A stretch of DNA of 7,623 nt. It comes from Acidobacteriaceae bacterium (lineage in GTDB: Bacteria; Acidobacteriota; Terriglobia; Terriglobales; Acidobacteriaceae). Below, piece by piece: positions 5,324 through 7,623 of this stretch. The stretch covers positions 1 through 7,623 of the forward strand of contig DAHUZD010000369.1 in NCBI GenBank assembly GCA_027306745.1, in the 5' to 3' direction. The stretch's first letter is position 1. The number at the start of each line of letters is the position of its first letter. Made by a program: the position numbers and the translations under genes. The notes below the pieces were generated by a model that saw nothing but the letters and a program-made list of their open reading frames with translations, did no database searches and was not told where the DNA came from.

Positions 5324-6688
5324 ATGTCGGACACACTCCTGCTTCATCGACTGCATTTCGCCTTCACCATAACGTATCACTATCTGTTTCCGCAGCTCAC
5401 CATGGGCCTGGCGCTGCTGATCGTCGTGCTCAAGACCGTGGCCATTCTGCAAGACAACCCTGTTTACGATGACGCTGCCCGCTTCTGGGCGCGCATCTTC
5501 GGCGTCAACTTCATCATGGGCGTGGTCACGGGCATCCCCATGGAATTTCAATTCGGCACCAACTGGGCGCAATTCGCGCACCGCACTGGTGGCGTCATCG
5601 GCCAGCCTCTGGCGATGGAAGGCGTCTTCTCTTTCTTTCTGGAGTCGGCTTTCCTCGGCCTCTTCCTCTATGGGGAAAAGCGTCTCTCACGCTGGGGCCA
5701 TTGGACGGCGGCCTTCCTGGTTTTTCTTGGCTCCTGGCTTTCCGGCTTCTTCATCATCGTCACCGATGCGTGGATGCAGCATCCGGTCGGCTATCGCGTG
5801 CTGCCCAACGGACTCTATGAGGTCACCAGTTTTTGGAAGCTGCTGCTGAATCCCTGGGCGCTCATCAAGTACGCGCACAATATGAGCGGCGCGGTCATCA
5901 CCGGCTGTTTCGTCATGGCCTCGGTCGGTGCGTTTTATTTGCTGGAAAATAAATTTTCCGCTCATGCGCGCGCCTTCGTCCGCGTGGCGGTCACCGTCGG
6001 CGTGCTGGCCTGCCTATTTCAAATCTTTCCCAGCGGAGACCTGCACGGCAAGTACATGGCGCATCATCAGCCGGTCACCACTGCGGCGATGGAGGGTCTC
6101 TTCAACTCGCAAAAGGGCGCGCCCGTGGTGCTCATGGGCCAGCCCAACGTGGAGCAGCAGCAGATCGACAACCCACTGGCCGTGAACAAGGTGCTCAGCT
6201 TTTTTATCTACGGCACCACCAGCGCAGAGGTGGAGGGCCTCAACAGTTTCCCTCAGGATCAATGGCCCACCAATATACCGCTGCTGTTCTTCAGCTATCA
6301 CATCATGGCCGGTCTGGGTACATACTTTGTGGTACTCATGGCGCTGGCCGCGCTGTGGCTCTGGCGCGGCAAGCTCTTCACCTCCCAGTGGCTGCTATGG
6401 CCGCTCATGCTCAGCTTCCCGCTGCCGTACATTGCGAATATCGCCGGATGGATGACCGCCGAGGTGGGCCGTCAGCCCTGGCTGGTCTATGGCTTGCTGC
6501 GCACCGCGCAGGGAGACTCTCAGCTGGTCTCCTCGGCCAACACACTCTTCACCTTGCTCGGCTTCATGGGCCTTTACGCCGTACTGTCAATGTTGTTTGT
6601 CTTTTTGATCTACGCAGAAATCGCCCACGGACCGCAGCGCGCTCCAGCCAAGGACGTGCAGTCTGGCCTTCCCGTCAGCGCGGCCTGA
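5324..6688 (+). CDS. cydA: Cytochrome bd oxidase subunit I (quinol-oxidising, short Q-loop)
   Basis: This is the 454-residue heme-bearing subunit of the membrane quinol:O2 oxidoreductase cytochrome bd, which reduces O2 to water with proton release outside. Family residues fall at E. coli-like numbers. H19 (TYHYLF) is the high-spin heme ligand. E99 and E107 (AMEGVFSFFLE) are in the proton/heme region. H185 (KYAHNMSG) and M328 (SYHIMAG) are the b558 ligands. GRQPW (382-386) is invariant. About nine hydrophobic helices are visible. The periplasmic Q-loop contains HQPVTTAAMEG with E257, but the position of the E. coli quinol-site lysine K252 is T252. The loop is short compared with the E. coli type. 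The ATG at 5324 follows AGAGG by 4 bases and gives the conserved N-terminus; the frame is open further left to 5174, through the promoter region. cydB follows after 25 bases. Gene identity is certain. Confidence 0.97.
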   Translation: MSDTLLLHRLHFAFTITYHYLFPQLTMGLALLIVVLKTVAILQDNPVYDDAARFWARIFGVNFIMGVVTGIPMEFQFGTNWAQFAHRTGGVIGQPLAMEGVFSFFLESAFLGLFLYGEKRLSRWGHWTAAFLVFLGSWLSGFFIIVTDAWMQHPVGYRVLPNGLYEVTSFWKLLLNPWALIKYAHNMSGAVITGCFVMASVGAFYLLENKFSAHARAFVRVAVTVGVLACLFQIFPSGDLHGKYMAHHQPVTTAAMEGLFNSQKGAPVVLMGQPNVEQQQIDNPLAVNKVLSFFIYGTTSAEVEGLNSFPQDQWPTNIPLLFFSYHIMAGLGTYFVVLMALAALWLWRGKLFTSQWLLWPLMLSFPLPYIANIAGWMTAEVGRQPWLVYGLLRTAQGDSQLVSSANTLFTLLGFMGLYAVLSMLFVFLIYAEIAHGPQRAPAKDVQSGLPVSAA

Positions 6689-6713
6689 CGCAGCGGAAAA
6701 GGAGAATTGTCGA

Positions 6714-7623
6714 ATGGGCCTCATCTGGTTTTGCATCGTCGCCGCCATGCTGGCCGCCTACGTTGTGCTGGATGGCTTTGACATTGGCGCTGGCATCGTG
6801 CAATTTTGCGTGGGCCGCACCGTCAACGAGAGAGAAACCGTGCTGCGCTCCATTGGCCCGGTCTGGGATGGCAACGAGGTCTGGCTGCTGGCCGGCGGCG
6901 GCACGCTCTACTTTGCCTTTCCTCTGCTCTACGCTTCCTCTTTCAGCGGTTTCTATCTGCCGTTGATGATCGTCTTGTGGCTCCTGATCCTGCGCGGCAT
7001 CGGCGTGGAACTGCGCTCGCACTTCCATACCTTCGTCTGGCGTGGGTTCTTTGACGGATGCTTTGCCGCAGCCAGCGCGCTGCTGGCCATCTTCTTTGGC
7101 GCGGCCTTGGCCAACGTCATCCGCGGCGTTCCGCTCGACGCGCAGGGATTCTTTTTCGCTTCGCTCTGGACCAATTGGCGCCCCGGCCCCCATCCCGGCA
7201 TTCTCGACTGGTACACCGTGCTGGGCGGTGTGCTGGCGCTGGTGGCGCTGGCCGTGCATGGCAGCCTTTATCTGGCCGTTAAAACCACTGGCGTGGTCTA
7301 CGCGCGAGCAAAAAAAATCGTACAGCGCTGCTGGTGGTTGCTGGCTCTACTCACGCTGGTCAGTTTGGCGGCCACCATCCACGTTCGCCCGGGAACGCTC
7401 GACAACTACAGGCTGCATCCTGTCGAGTTTTTGATTCCCGCTGGTGTGCTGGCCAGCCTGCTGGGCCTCTTTCTGTACTCAAAAAAGACGCGGGACGTAG
7501 CCGCGTTTCTTTGCTCCTGCGCGTATCTGGCCTTGATGCTGGTGGGTGCAGCCGCCGGTTTGTATCCTGTGCTGCTGCCTTCGAGTCTTGACCCGGCGCA
7601 GGACATCACCATCGCCCGCGCCC
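6714..7623 (+). CDS. cydB: Cytochrome bd oxidase subunit II, 3' end missing
   Basis: The frame is open from the ATG at 6714 to the window edge, giving 303 codons plus one base of an expected 330-380. AAGGAG (6699-6704) lies 9 bases before the start. Family motifs are clear: VVLDGFDIGAG (17-27), SIGPVWDGNEVWLLAGGG (46-63) and the LRGIGVELRS segment (93-102). Several hydrophobic helices follow (roughly 80-96, 113-136, 167-190, 205-222, 239-256, 262-285). D20, D23 and D52 correspond to the conserved acidic residues at the start of CydB. The subunit is an integral membrane partner of CydA and is needed for assembly of the heme b595/d site. Whether a cydX-like small subunit or cydDC follows cannot be seen. 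It is a clear cydAB operon. Confidence 0.95.
   Translation, partial: MGLIWFCIVAAMLAAYVVLDGFDIGAGIVQFCVGRTVNERETVLRSIGPVWDGNEVWLLAGGGTLYFAFPLLYASSFSGFYLPLMIVLWLLILRGIGVELRSHFHTFVWRGFFDGCFAAASALLAIFFGAALANVIRGVPLDAQGFFFASLWTNWRPGPHPGILDWYTVLGGVLALVALAVHGSLYLAVKTTGVVYARAKKIVQRCWWLLALLTLVSLAATIHVRPGTLDNYRLHPVEFLIPAGVLASLLGLFLYSKKTRDVAAFLCSCAYLALMLVGAAAGLYPVLLPSSLDPAQDITIARA

Overview
The window is about 60% G+C, densely coded, and reads as chromosomal DNA of an Acidobacteriota-like bacterium (class Terriglobia is my best guess). That guess rests on three things. There is a small secreted protein with a GYISDSKCGA motif of the type I associate with acidobacterial DUF5818 proteins. There is a 480-residue conserved protein of unknown function that I recall from that phylum. 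The cytochrome bd oxidase is of the short-loop type. I found no mobile element, tRNA, rRNA, CRISPR array or sign of recent transfer.

Left part (1-2200, all + strand): the end of a secreted Sel1-repeat protein (2-751); a 2-oxoglutarate/Fe(II) oxygenase-like protein (864-1604); a 154-base spacer with a CRP-type palindrome (1637-1652) and a leader hairpin (1715-1737); the small secreted Cys/Met-rich protein (1759-2136); and a strong intrinsic terminator (2158-2200).

Middle (2247-5123, all - strand): a tightly packed three-gene operon. It is transcribed from about 5180 leftward in the order periplasmic cytochrome c (5123-4788), conserved protein of unknown function (4788-3346), ThiO-type FAD amine oxidase (3344-2247). 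The first junction is a TGATG stop/start overlap. The second has one base between stop and start. This suggests translational coupling and a shared role.

Right part (5324 to the end, + strand): cydA and the first 303 codons of cydB, the two core subunits of a cytochrome bd quinol:O2 oxidase. CydA carries the heme ligands and acidic residues at E. coli-like positions (H19, H185, E99, E107, E257). CydB runs off the right edge.

The divergent 200-base region 5124-5323 controls both the cytochrome c operon and cydAB. It has a perfect TATAAT facing left, a TATAGT facing right, and between them a perfect palindrome CGTGAC-N4-GTCACG (5243-5258). The palindrome upstream of the small secreted protein has the same architecture (TGTGAC-N4-ATCACG). 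The most notable pattern is therefore a possible shared CRP/FNR-family regulon joining a bd oxidase, a cytochrome c / unknown protein / amine oxidase operon, and a secreted Cys/Met-rich protein. This is inferred from sequence only. I found no clearly new defence or mobile system here.
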